Source of the DNA: Blastocladiella britannica
Lineage: Eukaryota > Blastocladiomycota > Blastocladiomycetes > Blastocladiales > Blastocladiaceae
Reading direction: 5' to 3'
Assembly (NCBI GenBank): GCA_025349905.2
Contig: MU624554.1
Span: forward strand, 1 to 59,918
Length of the DNA stretch: 59,918 nucleotides
Positions 30,061-41,349 of this stretch are shown piece after piece (position 1 is the first letter of the stretch; the number at the start of each line of letters is the position of its first letter). The notes under the pieces were generated by a model, which ran no database searches, was not told the DNA's origin, and saw only the letters and a program-made list of their open reading frames with translations. Both the position numbers and the translations under genes were made by a program.

Positions 30061-33000
30061 TCAGCCCCACACGTCCTCGAGGTACCGGCCCTCGGCCTGC
30101 AAGCCTTGCACGTACGCGTCACCATCAACCCCAAGCTTGTCATGGGCCATCTGCGCCACAGCCTTGAACACGTCGCGCGCCATGCCCTTGGCCGACCCGC
30201 AAATGTAAATGCGGCCCCCGCGCGCCAGCAGGTCCATGACCAGGTCGGCCTCCTGGGCGATCGCATGCTGCACGTACTTGACGCCACCGTTTGCCGCCAA
30301 CGACGGAGCGTGCCGCGAGTACGCCACGTGGGCCTTGGTCAGCACCCCGCGCGCAACATAGTCGCGCATCTCGGCCGCATACACGTGGTCGTGGTCCGGG
30401 TGGCGGCACCCGTAGAACATGTGCGCCTCAGCCGCACCGGACGCGGCCGTCAACCCACGCGCATCGCGCTCTTCCAGGAATCCAAGGAACGGCGAGATAC
30501 CGGTGCCGGCGGAAATCATGATGATGTGCGCATACATGTCCTCGGGCGCCGTGGGCAGGTGGAACGCATCGTTGCATGGGCGGATCTGGGTGTAAATCGT
30601 GTGCCCGACCTCGGCCCGCTGCAAAAAGTTGGAGCACAGGCCGCCGTCCGCAACGCCGACCGCCAGGGCGACCGTGTTGGGGTGCTTGGCCGAGCTCGAC
30701 GCAATCGAGTAGCGGCGCGGGGAGATGCCGTTGATCGTCACCACCACGTCGCGCAGGTCAATGCCCGGAGCGGCAAGAATCGCGTCAATGGCGCGGCGGT
30801 ACTCACCGGCCACCTTCTTGTACGCGGCCGCATCGTAGTTGCGCACCGCCGCCGCCTCCGCCGTCCTGCCCTGGCGCGTGAGCACCGCCTCGGCCAGCGG
30901 CTTGCCCAGCGGGCCCGTCAGGTCCACAAAGTACGTCAGCGCGTCGCCCACGCTGCACTGCACTTGGCGGCCAATGATGCCGGCCGTCGACTTGGCGTTG
31001 ACGGCATCGCCCGAGACCGAAAACACCGTGTCGAGCGAGACGCCCAGGTGCTTGGCCACCGCGGCCACGTCGGCGGGACTGTTCTCGGGCCAGACCTCAA
31101 AGTGGTCTCCCTCGCGGTAGTTCTTGATGGGCGCGTCGCCAGCCAGCGTGAATTCGAGGTGACGCGTCGACTTGCCCGTGGTCCACTCGGCGTCGGCGCC
31201 CGAGAGCACCGTCAGCAGCTCGCGGTTGACGGTCAGCTTGGTAGCGACGTGCGACTTTGGGCGGACCGGCGCGGCCGTCACGCCAGCGTGAATGGCGATG
31301 GTCGCGGCCTCGGCGGCCGCTTCCGCTGCCAGCATCGGGTGGCCGCCGTCGGCGCCCTTGGCGGCCAGACCATACTCGGTCTGCAGCGTGGTCCAGAAGT
31401 TGGCGTGCCATGCGGTCCAGTCGCCGTCAATGTCCGCGTCGGCGTTGCCCTCGCCGGGAGCGGCCACTTGCTGACCGCCAAGTGTTGCCACCCACCCGTC
31501 GACCAGGTGCGGGAACGCTTGGAACGTGCGCCACTGCGTGTTGCCGCACCCAAACACGGCGTACTTGAGGTTGGCCAGGGGCTTGGCGTCGGTGGCGGTG
31601 GTGACCTTGAACCAGTCAGCCGCAGCCATGGCATTGTCGGGCGGGTTGCCATTGTAAGTGGACGTGATGAACACTGTAACGTGCTTGTCGCCCTGCTTCT
31701 TGGTAGACTGCGCGGCCCAGTCGTCCAGCGTGCGCAGCGACGTGGTCGCCACGCCAAAGCGCTTGGCAGTCGCCACCAGCTGCTCCGCGTACGCCTCGGA
31801 CGTGCCCATGTTGCTGCCGTACACGACCTCGAGTGACCCGAGCGCAACGCCGTTGATGGCGCGGGCAGTCAGGTCCGCGGTGCCGTTGGCCGCCGACGTC
31901 GGGGCAGGGACCACCACGGGTGCCGCCGACGGCGACGGGAGCGCGCCGCGCGGGTGGATGGTCAGGAACAGGTCGAGCGGCTTGAGCGTCAGCGCAATCT
32001 TGTCGTATGCGACCGAGACGGGGCCGTTGTACTCGAACGAGAACTTGCGCAGCAGCGTAGCAATCGCGATCTTGCTCTCCTGCAGCGAGAACGCCATGCC
32101 GATGCACGACCGCTCGCCAAACGAAAACGGCACCCACGAGAACATGTGGCGCTTGGCCTCATTCTCCTTGGTGAAGTGGTCCGGGTTGAACACGTCCGGG
32201 TTGGCACCCCACACCTCGCGCGAGCGGTGCAAGCCAGCCAAGTCCACGGCCACACGCTCGCCACGGTTTATGCGCACGCCCTTGACCGTCGTCGACGTGG
32301 TGCACGTCTTGCCCATCACCGCTGCCGGCGGGTACAGACGCAGCGTCTCCTTGAGAATCTGCGTGATGTACGTCAGCTGGCCGACCTGCTGGAACGTGAT
32401 GGGCACCGACGGGTCGCTGCCGCACACGCGGACCGCCTCCTCGATGGCCTTGGCCTCGACTGCCGGGTTGCGGGTGAGGAGCCACAGGGTCCAAGACAGG
32501 AGCGTCGACGTGGTTTCATGCCCAGCAATCAAGAACCTGATCAACAATGTGATGAGTACGTTGGTCAATAATAATAAAAAAATGAAAATCCTGACTTACG
32601 TGATGACCTGGTCGCGGATGTTGGCATCCGAAAGGTGCTCGCCGGACTCGGTGGTGTTGTTGAGCATAAAATTGAGCAGATCGCGCTTGGTCGGGTCGGG
32701 GTTCGCCTTGCGCTCGGCAATGACCTGATCAACCGTGTTCTGCATCATGGCCATGGACGACTCAAAGTTGGCGTTGGCGGCTGTCGGCCACATCTTGTAG
32801 AAGCGCGTGTGGCCAAAGCGGACCTTGGACTCGTTGAGGCAGGTGTTCATGCTGTCGACCTGTAAATGGATGGTCAGCGCTACAGATCGAATGGAGCAAA
32901 CAAACGAAAAAAAAAAAACATACAAAGGCGTGCAAGGGCGCGTCGGGAGAGTCGAGCAGGTGCATGTCATAGCCAAAGCCGCAGACGCCAATGGTCTGCA

Positions 33001-34000
33001 GCGTGAAGCGCGTCATCCACTCGGTGACGTGCATCTTGTGGCCGTGCATTTGGTCAAACGAGTTGACCATCTGCGCCGTGACGTGGTTCATGTCCTCCAT
33101 GTACTGCTTCATGGCGCCCGACGAGAACGTGGGCATCAGCATCTTGTGAGCGGGCTCCCACTCAGGATCGGTCGTGTCCGACGTGAACAAGCCGTGGCCG
33201 GCAAACGTCTGGATCTCCTTGAGCACGCCGGCAATCTTTTTCGTGAAAAACGGCGTCTCGAGGGCGACGCGCTGCACGACATCGGGATCCGTGGTGGCTA
33301 ATCATATATTTTTCAGTGTTTGTTCCTTCTCACATCACTTTTGCAACAAAATGAAAAAGTATACCGTAAATGTTGGTGTCAAACACCTTGAACATGAAGG
33401 TCTTGCCGTACAGTTTGCCATTCTCGTGCAGAGCGGCGGTCATGTCGGGAGCAAACTGGTGGACATTGCCAAAGATGGGCGCTGGGCGAGGACCCTTGAT
33501 AGCAATCATCTCGGGCTGACCTTGGACGATCGTCAGACGCGCAAAGTTGACGAGCGTAGCGGGATCCTTGTCGAGCACAGTGTGACCGTCGACGGTGATA
33601 AAGTGAAAGTCTAACGATTCAAATTGGATCCGCCACTTCAGTTTCCATATCTTTGAGGAATGACTGCTCCCTTTGCCAAGGAAAATGTAAAAAATAAAAC
33701 ACGTTCATGTTTGCACGTACTGTCAAAGGAGAGACCCAACTTGGCCACAATCTGGTCCACGATCTCGGACGCCAGGGTCGAGGGAGTGTAGTGGATCGTG
33801 GTCTCGGCGTCGCCAAAGACAACCTTGGTTGCGCCAACGGACTCCTGGGGAGCAGGGCAGGTGGCGGCGGCAGCGGACTTGGGCCGCAACCAGCCAAGGA
33901 CGCGCGATCCGCCGTTGGTGGGAGAGGTGCTGCGCTTGTCGTGGGGCACGGGACAGGCGTCGGCGCTGTCAGTAGACGCGATCGGGACGGGGGGCGACAT
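30061..34000 (-). CDS. CYP505-type cytochrome P450:P450-reductase fusion with N-terminal ubiquitin-fold extension
   Basis: Five exons on the minus strand (34000-33721, 33610-33365, 33297-32924, 32859-32600, 32536-30061) give 1211 residues. The P450 part starts near residue 128 ('[13 protein letters not shown]') and has '[12 protein letters not shown]' (I-helix), '[12 protein letters not shown]' (ExxR) and the haem loop '[18 protein letters not shown]'. The reductase part has FMN ('[17 protein letters not shown]'), FAD ('[13 protein letters not shown]') and NADPH sites ('[20 protein letters not shown]', '[17 protein letters not shown]') and ends 'YLEDVWG'. Family members hydroxylate fatty acids near the omega end. 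About 128 residues precede the P450; residues 58-125 ('[15 protein letters not shown]', '[15 protein letters not shown]', '[14 protein letters not shown]') look like a beta-grasp, Ras-association or ubiquitin-like domain, split by a 110-bp intron. This is not part of CYP505 proteins as I know them. Confidence 0.93.
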
Positions 34001-34356
34001 TTTTTTTTGAAAATGGGTTGTGCTTTTCGAAGAGGGGGTTGCTTGTGCGTGAGCAAGTGGAATGAGGAGTGGCGGTGGGAAATTATGAACGTTTTTGAAT
34101 GTTCGCAGCAAACTGGCAAGGGCGGGGATGCGCCAGCTATTTGAAGAAATTGGAATGCCGAGCAGCCGCCGAGAGCAGTTGGTTCCGTGGAACGGCACAC
34201 TGTTGACCTTTTTCGTTTTTGGACCGCTATCTCCGAGCCGTTGACCGGGATCACTGTGTTGGCGTCAAGAGTCCAGGCAGTTGGCATCACTAAAAAATCG
34301 TTATATTTTACATCCCTTCCCCAACAGCCTCGTCCTCAGTCCTTTTACCCCAAATA
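34001..34356. promoter_or_regulatory. 356-bp divergent promoter (CYP505 fusion / ZFAND1)
   Basis: This is the longest start-to-start gap between intact genes here. The frame of the P450 gene stays open upstream to 34198 but without an ATG, so the start at 34000 is favoured. A/T-rich blocks lie next to both start codons (a T run at 34001-34008; AAAAAATCGTTATATTTTAC near 34290-34310). I see no further gene. Confidence 0.45.
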
Positions 34357-35392
34357 ATGGAAATTCCGGACCTCGGAAGTCGCTGTAAAGTAGCAACTTG
34401 TGGCCTCATTGGTATCGTCGACCTGCCTTTTTCGAATATCCAATCCAACTCAAGCGATCGTCCTACAGATTTCCTGCCCATCAAGTGCCCGTACTGTGCC
34501 CAACTGCACTGCAAGGACCATGCTTTACCGGATGCACACCAATGTCCTGATGTCACCGTCACCACTGCCACCGGCTCCGCTTCTGTGCGTCACCTCACTC
34601 GTTATCGTTTATCGTCCAATTGCGGCAGCCGTGCACAACACGTTGTCGCCCATTCTGATCATTCCATTCATTTTTTTTGTGGTCATTTCAGACGTCGGCA
34701 TTCCGCACGACTTGTGCGCTTGCATCATGCAGCCAACAAGATAACCACATAACCGTACCCTGCTCCAGCTGTCATGCTGCGTATTGCGTGAGGTACGGAC
34801 GCGATATGGTATTAATATCGTTGATTGGTCAGCTCATGAATGAATGAAATAAAGGCATCGACACATGGACCAACACGCCTGCCCGGTGTGGACGGCCGCG
34901 ATGGCACACGATCCGCAGGCAGATGCAAGGAAATTGCTCTTGCAGCACTTTGGCTCGAAATCCCAGCCTGCAAGCGATGCACGACCTGCCAAGGGTGGTC
35001 CGAAAAAGAAGATGCCGATCTTGGAGCTCATGAAGCTCAAGCAGTCGGCCACGGGCGATGCACGGGTCCCAATGCAGCAGCGATCGTATCACCGAGTGTC
35101 TCTCCCGCCGGCCTCCTCCTCGACATTAGCAACAGAGGAATCGGTGCCACTGTACTTTGACGCTGCCGCCGTCGTGGGTAAGGCGATTGATGCAGCATGG
35201 CACTTGACGGGACGGCACTGGGAGGATGTGGTCCAGGGGGGACAGTCAGACGTGGTGCTCATTGCGCTGGGATCCGAAACGAATGGCGCAGAGCGGATCC
35301 TCGCCCCCTCGAGCCGCTTGGGCGAAGTGGTTGCGACCGGTGAGGAGCTCGTGCTTGTGATTCGCGAGCGCTCGCCCCCTTCTTCCTCATGA
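34357..35392 (+). CDS. ZFAND1: AN1-type zinc-finger protein, ZFAND1-like
   Basis: Four exons (34357-34411, 34469-34584, 34692-34792, 34855-35392) give 269 residues, nearly the length of human ZFAND1 (268). Two AN1 fingers are present: 'CKVATCGLIDFLPIKCPYC' continuing 'AQLHCKDHALPDAHQC', then 'TCALASCSQQDNHITVPC' continuing 'SSCHAAYCVRHRHMDQHAC'. Each finger is split by introns and is only complete after splicing. The C-terminal half has a Lys-rich linker and a ubiquitin-like fold ('SVPLYFDAAAVVGKAIDAAW', 'VVATGEELVLVIRE'). ZFAND1 binds the proteasome and p97/Cdc48 and helps clear arsenite-induced stress granules. Only 19 bp separate its stop codon from the next start codon on the same strand. 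Confidence 0.92.
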
Positions 35393-35411
35393 TGAAAAAT
35401 AACAAAATCAA

Positions 35412-35866
35412 ATGGCCGCGCGGCACCGACCATCGCCCCTGCAATTTTCCGACAACGATGCACCACAGAAATTGACGGCGCGCGGACGACACACGCGCAC
35501 CGCGTCATCTCACCCGGACCTCATCTCTCCGCTCGTGGAAACGCGTCGATCATTGCAGTTGCATTCCGCCCCAGGTGGAGACAGCGTTGCAGCCAGCATC
35601 GATGTGTACTCGGAATGGGGCGCTGAAGTCAAGGACGGGGACGAAGAAGAGAAACTGCAGGGCGAGGACGGGGCCATGTTCCAACCCATGGACGAAGAGG
35701 CCATTGCTGCGACACTCTTTGGATCGCTTGGCCCGCGCGGGTTTCTGGCCCTGGTCACTTGCACATTTGCGCTCTGGGTATACGCCGCCATTGTGTCCAA
35801 GTTGCTCCCTCCAACGGGTTATTGGGTGCGTACCTTATGCTTTTTGTATGAGCGAAGATCGGATTT

Positions 35867-35900
<34 letters not shown>

Positions 35901-36019
35901 TGCTCGACGCGATCCAGGCCGACCACTACTTTTGCTACATGGTCCCACTTACGCTGCCCGTCACCGTGTACTTTGTGATATGGAACTGGTTTGGGCTCAA
36001 GCTCTACAAGCACAATTGA
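35412..36019 (+). CDS. PIGY: PIG-Y-like subunit of GPI-GlcNAc transferase
   Basis: Two exons (35412-35825, 35900-36019) give 177 residues. The C-terminal 75 residues hold two membrane helices and end 'TVYFVIWNWFGLKLYKHN', matching the 'W.W.GIKL+.HN' end of PIG-Y, which regulates the enzyme making the first GPI-anchor intermediate on the ER surface. The N-terminal 95 residues are polar, Ser/Arg-rich then acidic, and have no counterpart in the roughly 70-residue animal protein; this looks like a fungal cytosolic extension. The intron (35826-35899) ends in 31 adenines directly before the acceptor G. Homopolymer errors would not shift the protein because the run is intronic. Confidence 0.85.
35868..35898 (+). 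repeat. A31 homopolymer at a splice acceptor
   Basis: Thirty-one consecutive A residues form the end of the PIGY intron, so that the acceptor dinucleotide AG is the last A plus G35899. Other introns here also carry A runs just before the acceptor (for example the last TMEM164 intron), in place of a pyrimidine tract. Confidence 0.8.
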
Positions 36020-36063
36020 AGTTGTTTATCTTTTGAAAACCCAATACAAGAAGGAATGAACCA

Positions 36064-39000
36064 ATGGCCGCAATAAACGACAACCAGCATGGGGCCATGC
36101 TGCTCAGGCTGCGAGAGGCCAACCTGGCCCCGCCCAGCGGCCGCCCTCCCGCTGGCCCGCTCGACGCAACCATGAAAAAGAACCTGACCTTTGTCAAGAA
36201 GCTGCGCCTGGTCTCGGCCGACTCCCCGACCACGCTGGTCGCCGAGCTGGGCAAGCTCAAGCTTGACAAGTACTTGCACGAGGCCACCACGTCGCTGCTC
36301 GAGTCGCTCGCGCCGCCGCGCCGGCTGTCGCCCGCCGATCTCGACGCGCACCTGGCCCTGATCTCGGCCTTGCACGTGCGGTTTCGCGCGCCATTCACGA
36401 CCCATTTCATCTCGCAGCTGGTGGCGACGATCATGCCGCTCAAGGAAGTGGCGGACAACCCTAAGGACGAGGCGCTGCGACTCGCGCGCTGTAAACCGCT
36501 CCTGCGCCTATTTGCCGACGCCTACCTGTGCGGCCTCTTGCACTCGGCCGACGCGCTGGGAGGCGCCAGTGCCGACCCGTTCTCCACTAGCGGTCCACGC
36601 ACCATTGGATCAGTGACCACCACCACCAGCGGCAGTGCTGGGGCCAGCAAAGCGCAGGCGGCCGCTGACGATGCGTTTATGGCCGTGTTTCGCGCCCTTC
36701 TCTCGGACCGGGCCAACATGTCGCTTGCCGTTGCCCTGGCAAAAACCCACGCGCCGCTCTTGTTTTCGCGAATTGAGCCCACCGTGGCGCAATCTGATGC
36801 CCCCAACGAGGTGGCTCCCGACGCTCTCGCGCCATTGGCCGTACTGTCAAGGCTGCGAGATGTCATGGAGCGCTACTTTGGCCGGTTATGTGAGGTATAC
36901 ATTTTCTTTTTGTGCATCTAGTCATCCAGCTAACCAATGAGTTAATGACATAGCTCCTCCTTTCCGAGCACCGGTCTACTGCTGCACTGGTCCGCAAAGC
37001 AGGAGAGTGGATTTACGAGCGCGGAGTCGACGCACCCGATGATATGCGCGATCGGCTACAGGACAAGCAGAAGCGGGTTGCCGAGTTGCTCGGGCACGCG
37101 CAGTCACTCGCGTCATCGCTGGATCTTGCGGTCCCAGAACTCACCGATGCCGCCGAGTCGACGAGCTCGGGCGGCGGAATCATCGTGGTCCGTCCGGGCG
37201 AAGAAAACGGCAACGCAGAAGCTGGTGGTGGCGGCATGTGGGAGGACGAGGCGGAGCGGCGGTTGTTTTCGTCGGTCCCAGACTTAGAGGCGTTGCTCCC
37301 CGCCGCCGTGTTTTCTGCCAGCAAAACCCTCAGGGAAGCCAACGCACGCGCCATGGCTGCGCTGGAGGCTCGCGGCGACGACGACAGCGATGACGACGAC
37401 GATGCCGCCGACCACGCCAGCGGGGCCAGCTCTGCCGCGCGGCTCCTTGGTTCGGCGGAGAGCGCCGATGACAGCGACGCACCTTTACAGACGTCGAATT
37501 TGCTGTCGCGGCTGCGCCAAATCGACTCGGTGGAAATGGCGGACGCATTGGCGATCGAGTTTTGCACCATCAACACCCGCGGCGCGCAGCGGCGGCTCAT
37601 GACGGCACTTCTTGACGTGGAGGACCGTCCCGACCTTATTCCGTGGTACGGCCGCGTGTTGGCGGTGCTCCGACCGCTGGGCATGGGCGAGCTGATTGCG
37701 CACGAGGTCGAGCACGTTGTTCGGCGGCACGCGCGGTCCAAGCGGCTTGCTCGGTCGGGCTTTTCGTTTGCGTACCGCATCACCTGGGTCCGGTACCTGG
37801 CCACACTGGTCAAGTTTGAGGTGGCCCGAGACGCCGCGGCCCTCTTTTGCTGCAAGCTGATGCTCGAGAACCCGCACCCGGCCAATCTCGAGACGCTTTG
37901 CCACTTGCTCGAGACGTGTGGCCGCTTTTTGATGATGCGGCCCGAGTCCACGGCGCGCACGACAGAGATGCTCGAGCGGCTCACCCGCGCCAGCAAGCGA
38001 CTGACGGACATGCGTCTGCGGGTCATGGTAGCGCATGCCCTTGTGGCTTGCCAGCCCGTCGCACCGGGCGGCGCGTACAAGCACGCTCGCAAGGAACGGC
38101 CGATCGAGGAAGAGTACTTGCTCTACCTGCTGACAGGGCTCTCGGAAGTGACCTTGCACGACACAGTCACGCAAATTCTCATGTTTGACTGGGCCAATCC
38201 CGAAAACGAGTCGCTCATCGTCAAGCGGTTCACCAAGCTCAAGCGGTTCGGGATTGACCAGCTCCAACATGCTGCCTGCGCTGTGGCAGAGGTGTCCGAG
38301 TACTATCCCGCGGTGGGTGTCGCAGTGATTGACCGGCTCATGGAGAAGGTCAAGATCGGGTTGGAGGTATATTTTCTCATTTCTTTTGCATTCACGCTGA
38401 ATCTAAACAATGACGTGGATAGAGCAATCTCTTCCGCGAAAACCGCGATCGCATTGCAACCATCTCGTACCTTGGCCACTTTTGCGTCATCGACCAAGTT
38501 TCGTCCAAGGTCATTTTCAGTGTGCTGCAGTTGCTTTTGTCTGTTTCCGAGCGCGACGAACACATTGACTATTTTCGGATTCATCTTGTTGCCTCTTTGC
38601 TGGGCGTGTGCGCTTCCAAGCTCCCAGCTGCGCCGCTCAATGCCTACCTTTACATTTTCCATGTGCGTGCTCCCTTTCAATTTCTCAAACAGCAATCTCA
38701 CACACATTCTCATAAACAGATTTATGTTGCCAACAAGGCACAGCCAGTGCCGATGGATATCGAGTTTGTGATCAAGGACATGCTCGCGACCCTCCTCATG
38801 TTTCACACGCGAGAGAGTCTCCCAGCAGCAGCCAAGGCGCGCATGCCGCTGGACGAGGCTCGGACCGAACTCGCCGCCCTGCTTGGTGTTCCCTCGCATG
38901 CACCCCCACCTCCCGCTCCGCCCGTTGAATCGCCAGCGGCCTCGGACTTGCCGACATCGGACCCAGCAGCATCACTGGACAGTGCACTCGACGACGAGCC

Positions 39001-39532
39001 CGAGGCGGAGAAAGCGGAGGTGGCGCCACCGCCACCAGTCATGTCCGAGGAGGACTCGATGGAGCAGCTCGAACGCGAACTCGAGGCGCTCATGGGCGAT
39101 CCGCACAGTGGTGCGGGAGGCGCGGGCGACGACACTCCCGGTCCCAAGCGCCGGACGGCCGCCGGACCCAGCATTGTTTCCGGGTTGGCGGCAGTTCCGT
39201 CGTCCAGCGCGGTGCTTGCTGCTGCCAAGCTTACAGGCGCCGGGTCGTTGGTTGCCGGCGGCGGCAGCGGGACTGGCGGCGGTGCTGGTGGGAGCGGTGG
39301 CGGTGGCGGTCTCTATATCCCAGGCGCGCGCCAAGACGTCTCCAAGCGGTCCGAGGTGACGCTGGTGACGAAGCGCGGCGCCAAGGCGGTCGTGCGGTCG
39401 CTCGCGGTGCCCGACTCGTCGGCGATCGGCAAGCACGTGGCGGCAGTCGCTGCTCGCGAAGAAGAGGAGCGGCTCAAGCTCAAGCGTTTGGTGCTGCGCT
39501 CGGCCCGCAACCATGCTGTGGATGACGATTGA
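36064..39532 (+). CDS. UPF2: Nonsense-mediated decay factor UPF2
   Basis: Four exons, all phase 0 (36064-36894, 36954-38366, 38423-38662, 38720-39532), give 1098 residues, close to yeast Upf2 (1089). It is built of three MIF4G-type helical domains: one in exon 1 ('KKNLTFVKKLRLVSADSPTT' at its start), a second ('LLSRLRQIDSVEMADALAIE' onwards) and a third ('ARSKRLARSGFSFAYRITWV' and 'NAYLYIFHIYVANKAQPVPM'). An acidic run 'DDDSDDDDDAADH' separates domains 1 and 2. The C-terminus has an acidic 'EEDSMEQLERELEALMGD', the likely UPF1-binding helix, and a Gly-rich linker before 'SEVTLVTKRGAKAVVRSLAV'. UPF2 bridges UPF1 and UPF3 in mRNA quality control. Confidence 0.93.
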
Positions 39533-39690
39533 TCCAGAGTGGAGTGAGCGGCTTCCAGCCATTCATTTCGCCGCAATGGACAGCGCACTGGATCCCTTCC
39601 CACTTCAGGTTTCGGCCATCGCGACGATGATGGAGGTAAGGATCCGCACGAAGAGAGGACAACAAAAAAAAATTACATTCACCATTCACT
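39533..39690. other. Convergent 3' intergenic region (UPF2 / ARP3)
   Basis: The 158 bp between the UPF2 and ARP3 stop codons contain an A-rich stretch near 39660-39680. Nothing that looks like a gene is present. Confidence 0.4.
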
Positions 39691-41212
39691 TCAAGCGATG
39701 GAGCCGAAAACGCGGTTGTGGCGGGCAATGCTCGGTCCATACTCTTCATAGTCCTTCTTGGTGTGGCAAACATTGTAGAACTCGGGCTGAACCAATCAAA
39801 GGGACCCAAGTCAGACAAAACAAAAAAAAAAAAGAGTAAAAAAGCAGAAGAGGACGAACCGTGTCACCCAGGAAACTACCGCCGTACCAGACAGCATAGC
39901 GCTGGCGCTTGTGCGAGACGACATTGACATCCACTTCCTTGGCCTTGAGATGGCCACCCGACACCTTCTCGGAAAGGGCCACTCGGGTGTCGACGAGCTT
40001 CTTGAGGTCGCGCTGCAGACGCTTACCCATGTCTTTGTACATGGTCGATCCGCCGGACAAGACAATGTTCTTGTACAGGCCGCGGCGAGTGTCGATGGGG
40101 CACGATTGGATCGCCTGGTCCACCATGTCGGGCAGCGGGGTGAAAAAGTCGGGCGACGCAATCTCCGGGTTGAAAAACACCTCGGGCCCCAGGAACCGCT
40201 CAAACCCAACGTCCACCGTGTACGTCTGGCGGGTGACCGAGTGCTGGAAATCGTGCTTCTTGATGTACTTGAGCGGCTCGGCCTCGTACTTGCGGAACTC
40301 TTTACCAATGTCGCCCGACACGTAGCAGTACATTTCCTTAATGCGCTTGGCCACCTCGAGTGAGTCCTCCGGCGGGATCGGCTCGCCGCGCTCGCGAAGA
40401 AGCTGCTGCACAAAGTACGTGATATCGCGGCCGGCGATCGGAATGTGCTTGATGGACGAGCCAATGACGTAGCCCTCGGCCTATGTTTTATGGGTGTGAG
40501 GTTGCCATTAACGAAAAAGAAGAAGACGAATACCCACCACAGGAATGACGTGCGTGACACCGTCTCCAGAGTCAATCACGGTGCCCGTGAGCGAGCCATT
40601 GTTGTCCTTGTTGTAGCGCCAAGACGCGGCAAGCGCCAGCACCGCCTGGACGGCAATGTACAGGCCGGGCACGTTGAACGACTCGAAAAAGATCTCGGCC
40701 GTGTACTCGCGGTTCTCGGGCGCGTTGAGGGGGGGCTCGGTCAGCAAGAAATGGTGGTCCTCGGGCTCGCACCGCATGTACTTGAAGATGCACTGCTCCC
40801 AGTACCGCTCCATCAGGTCCCAGTTGTCGATCTGGCCGTGGCGGATCGGGTACTGCAGGTTGTAGGTCTTGGCGTTGGCCATGGCCTCGTCACCAATGTA
40901 GAAATCAAGGTCCTCAATCCCGCGCTTGGACGCCAAGTTCTTGCCGGCGGTCGACGATGCCGACGTGACGGCGGTCGCGATCGCGGTCGGGATAATGTAC
41001 TGCGGGTCATTGTTACCCGCGTACCCCATTTTGGTGTACCTGTAAATTTTTGCTGTCAGTCGTGTGGCGTTATTATCCTTGGCGGTCCTTGCCTTGGGAG
41101 TACGGTCGACAAGGACCACGGCAAGTCGACCGGCATCGTTTGGCCTCAATTAAATAACAAGAGGGCCGTACCCGGTACCGTTGTCAATGACCACGGGTGG
41201 AGGCAGTGTCAT
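39691..41212 (-). CDS. ARP3: Actin-related protein 3 (Arp2/3 complex)
   Basis: Four exons on the minus strand (41212-41172, 41039-40538, 40480-39860, 39786-39691) give 419 residues against 418 in animals. Clear Arp3 blocks: '[20 protein letters not shown]', '[17 protein letters not shown]', '[20 protein letters not shown]', '[17 protein letters not shown]', '[20 protein letters not shown]', '[20 protein letters not shown]' and the last exon '[20 protein letters not shown]'. Arp3 pairs with Arp2 to nucleate branched actin filaments. The first exon codes only 13 residues plus two bases, and the first intron is long for this genome (132 bp). Arp2/3 fits a zoosporic fungus with crawling or endocytic stages. 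Confidence 0.96.
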
Positions 41213-41349
41213 CTTGGCAAAAATCGAATAATTTTTTCGAGGCCGAAGAGTGACGAACGCGGCCAACAACAACATGGCCGGTATCAGTGCAGCCGCGAAC
41301 TCTTCGCCATTTTCCTTACCCCAAGACCCGGCCAGCCAAAGGTATTATT

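Noticed and set aside
29965..31836. A 623-codon open frame on the plus strand opposite the reductase part of the CYP505 fusion
   Set aside because: It is the mirror of strongly GC3-biased minus-strand coding sequence, which removes stop codons on the other strand. The product is Arg/His/Val-rich without domains, while the minus frame has all P450 and reductase motifs.
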